64,000 nucleotides of DNA from Euonymus europaeus (GCA_963580455.1 OY756957.1:4903001-4967000), one strand, 5' to 3'; shown: positions 22,701-36,200, numbered from the stretch's first letter. Program-made: numbers and translations. Notes: generated by a model from the letters alone, not told the origin.

Positions 22701-25700
22701 ATGAGCGATTATATTCATAACTGGCAATAGTCTCGTGAATAATATAGACTAGAAATAGCGCAGTTGTAAGACTCGAACTAGAGGAGTGACATAAAGCATG
22801 GTCAGATAGGCCAGCAAAGCAATATCAAACTAATCAGAGAACTCTAATGGTGTGACGTATCATGAAAATCAGGACATCGTACAATACATTTCTACAGTGA
22901 AAGGGAAAATAGTCAGAGGAGGAGAGAGATTTATACAGTGAATTTTGGAAGCCGGATTTTGTAGACATCCACAAGTTCCATCATTAGAGCAAATAAATCA
23001 GAAAAGGCACTATCCAACACCATTCCAGCAACTGAAGGGTCTTCCGCTCCATATAGAAGGCTACATAAATTACGGAAAACATTAGGGTAACTACGTTATT
23101 CAGTATGCTTGTATCAAATCATCTCATACTTTTTGAAAGAACAAAAAAAAAAGGCCATCTCAAAATTAACATATAAATATGGTGTTTTATGCTTCTTGCC
23201 ACCTATTTTTAGTTTGAGCAAAATCACTTTAGGAATTAAATGAAAAGTTGCCATGGTAATTAAGTGGAGAAGGGAGAAGATAAAGTACCTAGTGACTGCA
23301 CCCATTGATCTTCCCCAGAGACCTATATGTGATATTTTTTTGCTACTTCTTAAATATGAAACAACAATCTTGAGGTCCTCTCTCTGCCAAGGACAAAAAA
23401 TATTACAAGTCTCAATAAGAACCTATTACACATAGTATAAGATTATCCAGACAAAACATACCTCGTGCCAACCAAGGCTGACATAGTCACCATCAGACAA
23501 GCCTGACCCCGAAAAATCAAGAGTGAAAACAGTTATATTCGATGGAAGAAGAATTACAGCAGCCTCATTTGCATCAGCCCTGCATCCACTGTTTATGTTG
23601 CAAAATGAGTAACAACCTCTATTGTATCCTAAGCAGTTAGCACCATCACGAACGAACCAGAACTCTTTGAGAGAGCAAAACAGACAGTACTAAAGCCATT
23701 TCATAGTACATACCTGTTCCCATGGCAGTATATAACACAAGGAAGCGGAGTTTCTTCAGGGTAAGGTGAAGGCAGATAATGACTACATCGCAGGGCGTGA
23801 CCTCTTGCATTCTCAAGCTGGCAAATATTGGAGCTGGCTCAGGCAACATCATGAAGGAGTTCATGGAAGTAAACTAGTCAAGGGAATTGAAAGAAGCTAA
23901 ATTTGGATAATTAATGTCCATACTTGCCTCCAAGTCCTCTCTTTTGTATGATCTTCCAGCGAGGGTAAAATCTCTTTCCCATAAGTACTGATCTGGGTTA
24001 TACTCTGCCCTGTTATTCACCAAGTATAATAGCAAAGAAATTAAAGTGAAGACCAACTCAAGAGCAAAAGTTGCAAACCCAGTGAAGTCACATGCCAAAA
24101 AAATGCAGGTTCTGCAAATAACAAGGGCTAAACCATACTTTATACCGTTGAAGTTTCAACTTTTTCACATTACTATCCTAAGTTTAAATTTTTTTTCTGT
24201 CATTAAAGTATAAAATTTATCTTTTATGTCCTTAATGTTTCACAATGCAACCCATTTATGTCCCAATCCTTACTATCCGGCTGTGTGGTTAAAGAAAATT
24301 GCCGCCATGGCAATCAGGGCCCGCATATTGGCAGGGTGCTATTACAAATGTAATTTCAAGACCAATTTTTTTCAGAAAAAGTCGAGTAATAATTTTTTTA
24401 AAAAAATCTTTCTTCAACCTTTAATTTTCTTGTCCTTTGTCTCTCATTCTCTTTGATCTTCTTCTTCATCACCGAATCAAATTTGCGAGAATAAGAGTAG
24501 AACCAATTAAAGATAAGCTACAAGAAAACTATTTAAGATGGTATGAGCATGTACAACGTATAGATAGTGGTGCAGCGGCGGTGAGGAGAATCGAGAGAAT
24601 TTGTATAAGAGAGAGTAGAAAGCGAAGAGGAAGAAAAGGACATGACTTGAAATAGTAAGAAAGCATATGATTCAATAAGAATTAATAAAAGTATGATCTT
24701 AGATAGAAATGAATGGTCAAAACGAATACCTACACGTAGTGGAATAAAGCATATGATTCATAAGAGTATGATTTCCAATAATTTTCTTAGAATCGTGTAG
24801 CCGACCCCAAACATTTGGAATAAAGGCTCGAATGATGTTGAAACAAACCCCATGTAGTTTCAAAAAAGAATCGTCAAGGTGCGGACACTGTATTGAGCAA
24901 TTGATTAAGCACAATTATTTATAATTTTATTCATAGATTTTGGGTGTCGCGTTTGTTTTATTCTCTTCTAGTTCTAGCTTTCTATGTTCTCTACTTCTCT
25001 TATCTCAATTACTTATCTCTTCTAGCTTTACTTTTTCAAGAATTATTTTCTAGTTTAATTTCACATCGAATAGCTACAAGTATGAATTACTGTACAGATT
25101 ACAATTCTTGCTTTCTTTTCACTTCTCGTCATAGTTTACTTCTCTTGCTCATGCTTGTTCCATAGAAATAATGTGAAACCCTTAATGCACTATTTCAGAT
25201 CTAAAACGGTCGATATATTACAGGCTATGCATAACACTTTGTGTGGGTTGTTCCCTGCAAAAATTCAATTCGCAACTCTCTGTGCCTGGCTAGGAACAAA
25301 GAAGCTCAAGTATAGGACGACCTCAAAATGGAATCTCTAAGTTCCTCGAAAACTTGCTTTCTAAAGAAGAGACAATGGATTGGGAAACAAAGATGATGAA
25401 GATTGCTAATCTCTAGAAGTGGGAACTCGACTAACAGCAGTCAAGTGAAAAAATAATGACAGATTGTCTGACACTAAGAATCAAAGATACTGATGAGGTG
25501 ATGACCTTCCTCATCAATTAAACAAAAAAACTGACACGCATATGTAGTGTCCCATGGCAAGCAGTTGAAGGGAAGTCACTAAATGCCATAGTAGTGCTAG
25601 AATTTGGATAATACATATTCAACATATGCTCCTATGAATAAAAAAAATGCTACAAATCACCATGCTCTAATACATATGGATCATAAACCATGGCAGGAGT

Positions 25701-25877
25701 GACAAGAACTGAGCAGGATTGATTCATATCTGAAGCCCAGGTCCAAATGTCCAATAAGAAAATGTTATAGCAACAAATATAAAGAAGAGGAACATTTACA
25801 ACTTCGATGGTGAAGAAAGAGGGAGGGAATAGATACCTGGGTGGCCGAATGACAAAATTGATGAACTGATCAATCAT
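19793..25877 (-). CDS. Alpha/beta hydrolase superfamily protein
   Basis: Thirteen coding exons on the minus strand: 25877-25837, 24009-23928, 23817-23714, 23588-23462, 23383-23289, 23060-22937, 22476-22396, 22018-21920, 21830-21645, 21067-20933, 20831-20775, 20343-20206 and 20002-19793. Together they give 492 aa. It opens MIDQFINFVIRPPR, as in an Arabidopsis serine-hydrolase group (At3g23540/At4g14290 type). Seen: oxyanion-side YCHGNSGCRADANEA, nucleophile elbow GRSMG (Ser144), Asp235 in GSEDKFIQP and His263 in FDGDHNSSRP, a complete triad. The C-terminal 170 residues are acidic and Ser-rich, then end in a Lys-rich tail (KEKKKKKVLSLLKK). The substrate is unknown. Intron 2 has a GC donor; the GT alternative four bases on gives an immediate stop. 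Intron 1 holds a LINE relic. Confidence 0.93.
24472..24862 (+). mobile_element. LINE relic: end of ORF2 and 3' end
   Basis: The frame from about 24472 to 24654 reads KFARIRVEPIKDKLQENYL, RWYEHVQRIDSG, then VRRIERI and GRKGHDLK, the familiar tail of plant RTE-like LINE reverse transcriptase ORFs (LRWFGHV, then VRR). Frame-broken traces continue to TGTAGCCGACCCCAAACATT and AATAAAGGCTCGAATGATG, the characteristic 3' end. It lies antisense to the hydrolase gene in its intron 1. Confidence 0.75.
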
Positions 25878-27824
25878 CTTCTTGTTGTCTTAGAACAACT
25901 CCGCCTCATCGGAATGCAAAAACAGTGGATGCTCTTGGAAGCACTCATTCAGACACACTCATCCATCATATTCTGATGCCAAAAGTGCTCCATAACTCCT
26001 TGCTATTACAACTTGGCCAAGCGGACTATAATCCAATTTAACGTGAATCCCAACCAGCTCAGAACATTGTCATAGCCACTGAAAACACAGCAATCCAACG
26101 GTTCACTACACGAATGATGTGTACTAGGTTACTTATTAGTGCAGACCCAATTCCCAGCATGTTTTCAGCTCCATTTTAAACTTAAATTATCACAAATTTC
26201 AGGAAAAAAAAGAAAGAAAGAAAGGAAGAACATAAGCTATTAGGTGTATCACATTAGCTAAAATACGAAGATACTGCACAAGCCATCGACAAAAAACCTT
26301 CAAATCCATAGGAGTCTGTTCCTCATCTCAATTTCAGATCTCTAAAGCTAAATTTAGAAAAGCAAAGCTCAAAGTACGAAAACCAAACTCCATCCATCCC
26401 AACATACATCATAAGAAATTTGATGCTATTTCGTTGCCAGTAAAGAGAACAAAAACGTCTTTCCCCGCGAGTTCAAAGCAACGAAAATAAAAAATAGTAA
26501 TGCAGATTACAATAAACATTATAAAAGAAATTACGCGGTAGCAGCAACAACAACAACAAACAACGAGAAGAAGTGAGCTTTCACCTTTATTACTTCAGGA
26601 AGGGAATCAGAGAGAGACGCACAAAGGAGAGATCTTTCTCCCAGGAGAGAGAGAGAGAGAGAGAGACGAGAAGCCAACTTTAATTTGTTTTGAAGTCCGT
26701 CTATTTTTTAAATCCAAACTCCATTTCCCCTGATAATTGATATACTCTGTGAGTTAATGACCGGTTCCAGCTGTAATTTTACCCAACTCGGTCTTCCCTA
26801 ATTTTGAGTAGTTCTTTGTGGGTACCTCCTTTTATTGGTAAGCAGTAAATTTAAGCACGATTTTAATTTTCCAAAAGAAAACATTTGAGATCTCATTTTA
26901 TCATCAATTAATATGAACCTGTAAAGTTTTAAATGTTGAGGGACCTCTCACATGTGTTTGTAATCAATAATTATTTTCCATCTTACATTTGATTGGAGGT
27001 AAATAGGAATCGTAAAATGAGATTTGCAGCATTACTCCTTCCCGAATTATTTTGATTTAGGTTTCTTATTGACTTGTTGCAATTAGTATTCAAATATTAT
27101 GTTAAAAATGATAACGGGTGTCCAAAAAAATTCTATTAAAATATGTATTCTAAGTTTAAAAATTTATTAGGTAAGAGAGTATTAATCATGCATAACATAT
27201 TGTAATCAATCCTATATAATGACCTAAGGACACCCGTTGTTATTAGTGTTATTTTTTTTTCGTTTTCATTTGAACATTATTGGTCTTCATTTTAACATTA
27301 TTGGTATTGATAAGCTGTGTCTGATTTCCCCCAAAACATCTACGTATTAGCACCACCAATAAAAAGATTAGTGTCTTTTTGGTAACCAATGATAGTCTCT
27401 TTTTGGTAACCAACGTGCAGCTATTGGACTATCCCTTAAGGATTACACTTTCCAAAGCTTTGATGCAATTGAAATTCAATGTCCTTTATCTACAGGGCAA
27501 TATATATATAGTATATAATAATATATATGACTCTTACACTCGCTCCTCTCCGGTCTAGGAAGACGACCATTAATCCAAATATATCCAGCCAAGCATTTGA
27601 ACTGAAATATTATAGAATTCTAATCAGTACATTGGCATGAGAGAAACAATACGAGAATCAATGCCGGAAAGGGGGAAAAACACACGCACTTGAGAATCAT
27701 CAACTTTTATTACAATGATGGAGCTAGGATAGATAAATGCTGGCGGATAAAGGTAAGCAAGTGCACAGAAATGTGCAGTAGCAGCTGGAATCACTAAGCT
27801 TCACAATGACACAAACAAGTACAA
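25878..27824. other. Hydrolase 5' region and intergenic DNA
   Basis: A likely hydrolase 5' UTR exon lies near 26585-26690 (minus-strand donor AATAAAG then GTGAAAG), followed leftwards by a leader intron reaching the exon with the ATG. 26700-27800 is AT-rich spacer. A 22-bp near-repeat around 27371-27415 (TCTTTTTGGTAACCAA twice) is the only structure seen. The left end should hold the CWC25 3' UTR. Confidence 0.4.
26645..26666. repeat. (GA)n microsatellite
   Basis: Eleven uninterrupted GA units in the presumed 5' UTR or promoter of the hydrolase gene. GA/CT runs are common near plant transcription starts. Confidence 0.9.
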
Positions 27825-30800
27825 TCACCTCCTAAAGGAATTGCCTTCACCTACTTCCGACCTTCCCTGCAAGTAGTGTGTTCTGCGACGTACACTCTCT
27901 TCTATTGATGAGCTACCTCCCTTCGCAGCACCATACACACTTCTGTGGGCAGCATCCAAAAAGCTCCGTGAACCAGATGTGCCTGCTCGAGAAGCTTCTC
28001 GCGAATCATCCTCATCAGCCTTCTTCAAACGTTTCCATCTTTGCTCTTCATGCAACTCACCGTCCACTTGCATCTCCCTCAGCCTAGCGGCTCGCTCTTC
28101 ATCAGTGAGTCTGGAATTACCATTCCTGCGCTTATGATTTGGTCTGTGTGGGGGTGTTGTCAAGGGAGGAAAAGACTCTGCTCCATAAGAACTTGTGTTT
28201 GCTTTATCCTTTCTGGAAAAATATTCTTCATGCTTTGAGTTATGACCCCTGTCAACAGCATCATTGTCATCACTTCTCCTAGCTCTCTGGTCTGGTGGGC
28301 CATTAGTGGACTGCTCTCTGTATTTTGAAGTCTTGTAATCCTTATTTTTGTTTTCATGCTCCCGTTCACTTGATTCATCTGTCAATCGTGCTCTGCCATG
28401 ACGATCATTGTGCTTAGAGCTCTTGTAATCTTCAGTTTTGCTTCCTTTCTCCCTTTTTATAGTGACATGTCCTGAATCTGAATCTTGTTTTGATGAGGAG
28501 CTTCTATGATGCCTTGAATTACTATGTTGGTGCTTCTTTTGTTTTTCCTTTTTATTTTGAGCTTTCTCTTGTTCAGTTGTTTCAACCTGTCAAAACTCGT
28601 CAGCAAAAAGACAGCTTTAGTTGCCATACACGTAATTAATGTGTGCATATCATTAATTCCAAAAAATCTGAAGATAACTAGTTTTAACTATCATAAAAGT
28701 TCATTTATGGGAAAGACGAGCAACGTGCATGCATTACTTTCACTCTCATCAGAAGATATGTAGCATCAGAATAACAGCCACCCTTGCAATACATAATCTT
28801 CAACGTCGAATGAACACAAGAATGCCCATGGACAAATGCTTTGCAATTTTGGAATCTGCTAATTGGCCTCTGATTTACTTCATGCCTGTTTGGTACCACT
28901 TTTCATTGAGCCTTAAATAACTTCAAATATGTTAAAATACATTCATAGTAGCCTAGAATTAGAAAAATACTTCCGAGAAAATAAAAGTTGTTACCCTGAA
29001 AGTTAGAGATGTACTGCTTTTGAAGAGATGGGGAAAACGAAGGATTTATGAATTAAACATCTTGAACAAAATATCATCAACATTCTTAAATACAAACTTA
29101 ACCCTTTCTTTCTCTTTCATTATCCTTCAAAAAGAGAAGGCTTGTATTTATTAAAACAGCTCTCCAAGGAATAAGGAATACACCAAACAAATGACAATAA
29201 CTGTTTCTAAAAGCACTTATCACAAAATATCTTTTATATGAAGCGCTCCACCAAAGTTATGAAGATCTTTCAAGTTATGTTTCCCCCCAAATTCCACCAA
29301 GAGGGACAGTGAAGTTCCTTCTCATTCATGACTGAAGAAATGTACCAACCAATAGAGGGCAGGATATTTCCAAGATATCAATCCCTCAGGCTAACTATCA
29401 TTAAAACAATGATTCAAGATGCCATTTATCGCTTTTCCAGGCTACATTTTCAGAAGATTACGCTACTTCGACAGCTCATGATTAGAGAGACACTGCGAAG
29501 CACTTAACGGTGCTGAGCATTTTATCAGTTAACCAAGGAATCAATAGATGCTTCTGCCAATAAAAGGGTTTACAATTTCCGAACCCAAACGCACTAATCT
29601 CAAAGACTACATTCTTGAAGAAGTTATTCTTGGGGCTTCATTCTTTAGTAAAATACATGTTTTTAAAGGTTACCACTCATATCTTTTATTTCTTTATTCT
29701 AGTCGAACATAGATTTATTCAAAAGGCATCAGGAGGTACACAAGAATATAACAAAGAGGCAAGACATATGTCTGCAAGAAGCTGGTTATGAAAAGAGCAT
29801 CCAAAGTATCAAATTAGTGCACATGTTATGAGTAAGAACACACAGAAATGTCACTCTGCTTTCCCTCCTTCTAGCTCAACCACAAAATGGCCAGCGAGTC
29901 ATACACTAATTAAATCCTTTCTATTTGTTTGTTTAGGATAAAATTTCCATGCACAGAACTACTCCCTAACAGTTTTAACTCGCCCAAGCATCATCACTTT
30001 CCTGCTCCAGATTTCATGGTCCATTTACAAGGTAAAAATACGTGATTAACTGTTTCTTCCCCGTGTTTGCATAAATAGCGTCTATTGGCTAATATAATTC
30101 CTCTAACATTGAGGCTATCAAAGGTTAATCTAAGATCTCATTGGTTCATCTTGAGAAAGTGCTCAGTGGCTAAGATATAATTGATGAGTGATCTCTCCAT
30201 AAAATTCGTGCACTATTCAAACTGGAAATTTTGAAAAACATAAATAAAAAGACAACAAGAATTGGTTTTAGATGGAGGGAGTCGAGGGGCATACAGATTT
30301 GCGAATGATAGCCATCTGTATAGGATTGTTCTTGATGCGGGCAAGTGCTTCTTGCTCACGCTGCCGAATCATAAGAAGAGGATCAGAGTGGAGCTTGCGC
30401 CAGGCATCGTTGGCAGATTGAGGCTTGTCCTCAAATAAAGCACCGGGCGCAGCTTCCTGCTTGTTGGATGCACCAGCATCGGTGGAGGCAGACTTGGATG
30501 AGAAGGCTTCTTCGGCGGCCTTGAAAGCAACTCCTCCACCGCCTTTATCGGAGCTACCAGCGCCCCTACTTACCGCAAGCCCGGAGTCATAAAGGAAATC
30601 TAATCTCTCCTGCTTACTGCGAGCGAATGAAGCAAAATTAAGAATAAAATCAATCAATTAACCAGATAGAGTAATAATCGGAAAACCCTAACCCTGAGAG
30701 ATAAAAGAAGATAAACGAAGAATTTGTCGATACTTACGGAACGAGACCGGCTTGCTCCTGGAGAAGACGAAACTCAGAGCGCTCCCTCTCCTCGAGAATC

Positions 30801-30925
30801 TGCTTCCGGAGCTCCTCCAACTTCTTCTGCTCTTGTTCGTTCTTCTGCTCCGCCTTCCAGACGTTCTCGATGTTCCTCAGACTCCCCGTGTGCCATCCTT
30901 TCTTGTTTAGAAACTTCAGTGCCAT
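27825..30925 (-). CDS. CWC25: Pre-mRNA splicing factor CWC25 homologue
   Basis: Three coding exons on the minus strand: 30925-30738, 30616-30295 and 28586-27825, giving 423 aa. It begins MALKFLNKKGWHTGSLRNIE, then the CIR/Cwc25 N-terminal helix (VWKAEQKNEQEQKKLEELRK). Next are the Cwc25 core (RLDFLYDSGLAV, then LFEDKPQSANDAWRKLHSDP and RIKNNPIQM) and a long charged, Ser/Arg/Lys-rich C-terminus ending in repeated LTDEERAARLREMQ-like and SFLDAAHRSVYGA segments. Family knowledge: Cwc25 joins the activated spliceosome after Prp2 and promotes step 1. Intron 2 is 1.7 kb and holds a LINE relic; intron 1 is 121 bp. Confidence 0.93.
29950..30150 (-). mobile_element. LINE relic: zf-RVT domain fragment
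   Basis: On the minus strand, broken frames read LTFDSLNVRGIILANRRYL, then CKHGEETVNHVFLPCKW. This matches the zinc-binding (zf-RVT) region near the C-terminus of L1-type plant reverse transcriptases (NRC.MC...E..DH..LHC). It is in CWC25 intron 2, same strand as the gene. Outer limits are approximate. Confidence 0.65.
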
Positions 30926-33256
30926 CTTCCCTTGTCTTCCTCTTCTTCGCTCAAATCGTTATGGCTATGCAGTTGGATTGTCTTCCCCTTCCCTTCTCCC
31001 TAGATCTTGCTTTTTATTTTGACAAAATATCATTTATATAACATAAATATAAAACTATAAAGTATTTCTCCATTTTAGGGGAAATTTGTTAATCTAACCT
31101 AATTTTAAAACCAATTAAATGATCTATTTTTATTTTTAGCTTTTTAAAAAATATATAATTTTGACTATGGAAAAATCTTTAATGCACTCGACACCTTTTC
31201 CTACCAGAAATTTTGAATTAAAAGAGAAAAAAGGAAAAACATAACTTGCACAAAAATTGAGTTCGAATAATCACAGATTCGTGATTATGCATAAACCAAT
31301 TTCAGACAATAGATGGAGGAGTGCGACTGCTGCTGAGCTTGATTTAGAAACTCGAATCAGCTTTCAAACAACATATATTACAGATCCTCAAGATCCTTCG
31401 CATATTCCAGCTTCCAAACTGACTTTAACCCGGGTGAACTTGATTTAGAAACTCGAACCTGCTTTAGCCCACATTTCTCCTACTACAAATTTTTGTTTCT
31501 TGATTGATCTCACGACATATAAGTAACTTATTTAACCCTCATTATTATGTGGTTCTTTTTCAAGATCTATATAATGCATGAAGTGTAAGAATTGTTACCT
31601 ACACTGTGGAGGTTTTGAACTTGAGTTTGTTGGGATTGGTAACCGAGTATTACATTATTGGTTGAATTTTGGACCATTGTTAGGATAGATTGTGAGTTAG
31701 GGAATAGAAATTGTAGTTGCGTTTACTGTTATATACGGTTGAGAATAGGATTAAATTTGGTTGATAATAGAGGTTTAGAATATTGTTAAAATTGGTTTAG
31801 ATCAGTCTAAAGTACAGTTTATAATAATGTCAAATTTTGTTCTAAATTACTGTTAAATTCTTTTTGGAATACTTGTTTCCTGTTTAAAACTTACACATTT
31901 AATTGAGAGGACATTACACATATTTTAAAGATATGAAAGATGTCAACATTTTGATTCGGTATTTTGGAGTGTGAGAAAAGTTTGATCTCAACTACATATA
32001 CAAATGTGGGAAAAACATGAGTATCATAGTTTTGGATGAGATTTCTTATATTCATTTAATGGATAAAATCCATGACATCACAAAACTCAACCATCGGAGG
32101 CATAAGATTCAGATGAAGTATATTTACAATGTGCAATGGTCTTACAGAGCCGGTTGAAAATAGCGATATAAAGTAATTGTCATGGTATAATTTTGATTCG
32201 TCAGTAAAAATATATTTTTTATTAATGTGATTATATAGACTTATCCTAAACTAGGCTTTTAGAATACGATGTGTCAACATGTGATGTTATACATTAGTAT
32301 TTAATAGAGTTAGTGTGATCGTAATGAGAACTTTTGAACTACACACGAAATTTTAGAATTTTATACGAAAATAAAAAAACTTTATATTTGTCATTGATGG
32401 AGGTGCAAATTAAACACCACTTGTGGTGGTGCAAATACCGATCCCCTTTTATTTATTTTTAATTTCACAGGTGTAACTTCTTATCTGTGATATAAAAATA
32501 AAATCCTTCCATGATTCTTAGGGCATCTGTATATGTTTGAGGATGTAAAGTGATATATATATATATATATATTTGAATAGTGGATTTTTGGGATGTAATT
32601 TTTTTTGTGTTCCAATAGTAGGATGTATAATTGGGATGTATATTACACATTCTTCATCATCTTCAATATTCTTGGTTCTTTAAGGTGGAAATATTAGTTA
32701 AGATTCCAACATTTTTATCCATCCGTGCTATAATTGAAAGCTTAAATTGTATATTTACATCTTCATGAGTATTTTACAACCCAAGATACATCTGGAGTTA
32801 GAATGACCCATTTAAATATACGAGTGTGTATAATGGCAGTTGGGCCATATAGACACTCATATACATCCCGCATTGGAGATGCTGTTACAACCGAAAAAAT
32901 ACACTCCTTACATGATGAGTTTATCTTCAAACGTCTTACATGCTTTAATGATTACAAAGGATTAATTAAACGATGAAAATGAAAATGGGAGAAGAAAACA
33001 TGGCTTATTGTATGAAAGAATTTCTTTTGTCATTTGCTGAGTCTTTGCATGGAGGTCCATCACCATCATACATCAACAAAAAACTTCACTTGACCATTGC
33101 TCTAACTCACAAGACTTCCATTGATTCAAACGTTGTTCCTGTAGGATAGGGTAAGAGGAAAAAAAAAACCCAGGATCTCATGAATTCATATAATACATTA
33201 ATACTGTACTTCTGGTCGAAACAAGTCAGTCTGAAAATGAGAAAATGGGAGGGGAT
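30926..33256. other. CWC25 promoter and intergenic spacer
   Basis: AT-rich DNA between the 5' end of CWC25 and the 3' end of the QWRF gene. The CWC25 promoter and 5' UTR should lie in 30926-31200. A 20-bp phrase (CTTGATTTAGAAACTCGAA) occurs near 31337 and 31438. The right end (about 33000-33256) is probably QWRF 3' UTR. No gene is recognised between. Confidence 0.4.
32553..32572. repeat. (AT)n microsatellite
   Basis: Ten AT units in intergenic DNA. Confidence 0.9.
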
Positions 33257-36200
33257 TCATATTTGATGCAACTGAATAAGCTGGCCCCGAACACTCCATT
33301 CTTCTATCTGCAAGCAATCACAGTGAAAGTAAGTCTCCATCAGCGAGAGAACAAGCTAGTCTTGAAATTCGCAAGTAAAATCGTTACTCCATAATCAATG
33401 AGACATCATCTAAGACAGCTTTTGAAACAAGAAGATTTGTATTCCTCCTACTTTTTAATGCTTTCAATGGAGCGATATTTTTCGGTTCAGCTGTGCAGTG
33501 CAGTGCAGTACTTATTTTATTTTGAATAGCAATGAATTTTTATTCATAAATCAGAAGAAACCGAAGTATGATTGATAAGGATCGCAAGCACGGGGCACAT
33601 ACGCTTGCCAGAAGCATATAGCAAAAAATATATATTTCATAGCTTTAATGGATTAGATATAATATCAGGAAAAAAAATAAGAAGTATGTTGAGGCAAACC
33701 TGTGATGCATATGTCCTGGAAAGCAGACTTCCAGATTCTTCAATGAGAGCTTTTTCACCATCTGTTACCTTAGCAAGTTCCGAAATTAACTTCTCTATTT
33801 CTTCAGCCTGCATGAGAGCCGTTCTTCTCTTAGGGAAGGAAAAACAAATAAATTCGTGGATATCAGAAGGGCAAATGAGTTTTCACTAGTACCCTATGAC
33901 CAATTATGTGCAGAGTGCAGATATCATAGATCATTTTTCTTTCTTAACGTTTATGCAAGTACTTGAACAACTTTTTATTCTATATTCCAGTTCTTTTCCT
34001 GAAGTCACGTATGGTTCTATGCATTTCGACATTGAAGCACAGTGTAGCTCTCAAAAATGAATTCCTTTCCTTTTAGGCTCAAACTAACGTCGGATAACCA
34101 CTATGCCCTCCCCTTTCATAATGCCTAATCACTGAAGCTTCCATTAAAATTTAATTAACACAAGAAAAATGTCTTTCATGCTTCTTACCTTCGGCATAAA
34201 GCCTTGCGCATTGAGCATTACATTCTCCATTAACTTTGCCGCAGAGCCAAGTGCCTCTGCTACCTCTCTAATGTCAGCCTGCAATGCATGCATCTCATTA
34301 TCAGATTGAAATGAACTCATTTCTTTTAAGATGTTTGACTTAGATGTAAAAGCACGGGTCAGGCCAAGGAATGACCAAGATGAAAATCATACCCTAACAT
34401 TTCCACCAACTGGAATTTGAACTGAAGCATTGAGTAAAGATTGGATTGCCTCTGACAAAGAAGCTACATAATCCTCCTCAAAAGCAGACCATTGCTCCAA
34501 ATATGGCATCTACAATCAGTTGATTATAAAGTATAAGTTTCAAACAATAATGCTCCATGCACTGTAAAAAAATCTTTTGAAAGAAGCGAGGAAAGGCAAA
34601 AGAAAATGTTAATTCAAGTTGGAAGATCTCCATATTGTGGTTACTTTACCCGATTGTTTAAATAAATTAAATAAAACTCCATGGCTAGAAGAACTAATAG
34701 ATCTAACAAATTCTCACTTGTGGGTGATTGAGATTAATTCATGGTCTGGAATTGTGTAAGATGAGGGAACAAAAAACAAATTGTTGGAAATATATTTTTA
34801 TATTTGGGGTGGCATTATTTACCTTCCCCGCCTTTACCCAGGATCGAACTTGGGCCTTATAGGTCCTCAGAGGTCCGTCCTGGTACCACTGAGCCACAGT
34901 AGGTAAACAATGCCACCCCGAATATAAAATATATTTCCAACATAAAGGCGCCTTTATGTTGGAAATATATTTTATATTCGGGGTGACATTGTTTACCTAC
35001 TCCCCCCGCCTTTACCCATGATCGAACCTGGGTGGTCACCTTCATAGGCGCCCCAGTGTAAGTCCTGGTACCACTGAGCCAAGTTGGTTCAGTGGTACCA
35101 GGACGGACCTCTGAGGACCTATAAGGCCCAAGTTCGATCCTGGGTAAAGGCGGGGAGTAGGTAAACAATGCCACCCCGAATATAAAATATATTTCCAACA
35201 CAAATTACTCCTAAAACTAATAGTCTAATATAAAACTGGATTGAGCAAAGACGCGCGAAAAAAAGAGAAACAATAACAACCTTTAATACTCTAACACGTA
35301 AAATAGAAACCTATTGTAATTATTCAATGTCTATACATGTTAGCTGCCTCTACTTATGTTTCTGAGATGACAAAAGAAAACAAGTTATTAGTTGCGTAAA
35401 GAAGAACAACCCTAGAGCCTAAAACATGTAAAATAGAAACCAATAGAAATTATTCGATCTCTATACATGCTGATCGCCTCTGCTTATTTTTTGTGATGAA
35501 AAATGCAGCAGGTCAAATGTTATTATGTATATTCTTTTACATTTTACTCAAGAGCATTTGAACCTAGCATTCAGACACTCCAATAGTCCAATTGCAAAAG
35601 CCACAACTCTTACCACAAAGAGACTCTTTGTTTCTTCTATTGAATGAGGTAGCATCATTTATTTAATGGAAGGTAAGTTCTTTAAAGCTGAAAAATACTA
35701 CTAAACACTCTGTGCATAAAGTTTTTTTCTCATGGAGGTTTTTCTTCATAAGCAATTAAGCAAGCATATAACAAGAAGGATAGGATTAAAATGTCAACTT
35801 CATGCAGGACTGACACACCAGTACATACAAAATTCATCAAACTGTAAGCCTTACTTGAGTTTCAAGAATTTCGGATAGAGTTTTGGACCTTTGCAGAAGT
35901 CCAAGTTCAGCACGTTTTCGCTTCACTGAGTCATAGAAATCTGATATTTTGAGCACAAGAGCATGAAGTGTTCTCTACAAGAAAACAGAAGAATTAGAAA
36001 GACTGATATTACTTGAAATAATATGAAAGAAAATGTCAGACTCAACCCTGGTGCATTTTCGGTAGCCTATTGCAGACAAGCAAAAAGAAACACATGATAG
36101 ATAAGACGAAAGAAGCAACTACTTCATAACTAAGCAATTCAATTACCAAGAAAGTAGGAAAGAAGTCATTTTTACTTGGAAAAAGGAATCCTATTTCAAT

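Noticed and set aside
23924..23927. GT donor four bases inside hydrolase intron 2
   Set aside because: Using it shifts the frame and brings a TGA at once in the next exon; the GC donor keeps the full protein.
34857..35201. 114-aa minus-strand ORF
   Set aside because: It repeats its own N-terminal phrase because it runs through the inverted-repeat element; it is intronic and repetitive, not a gene.
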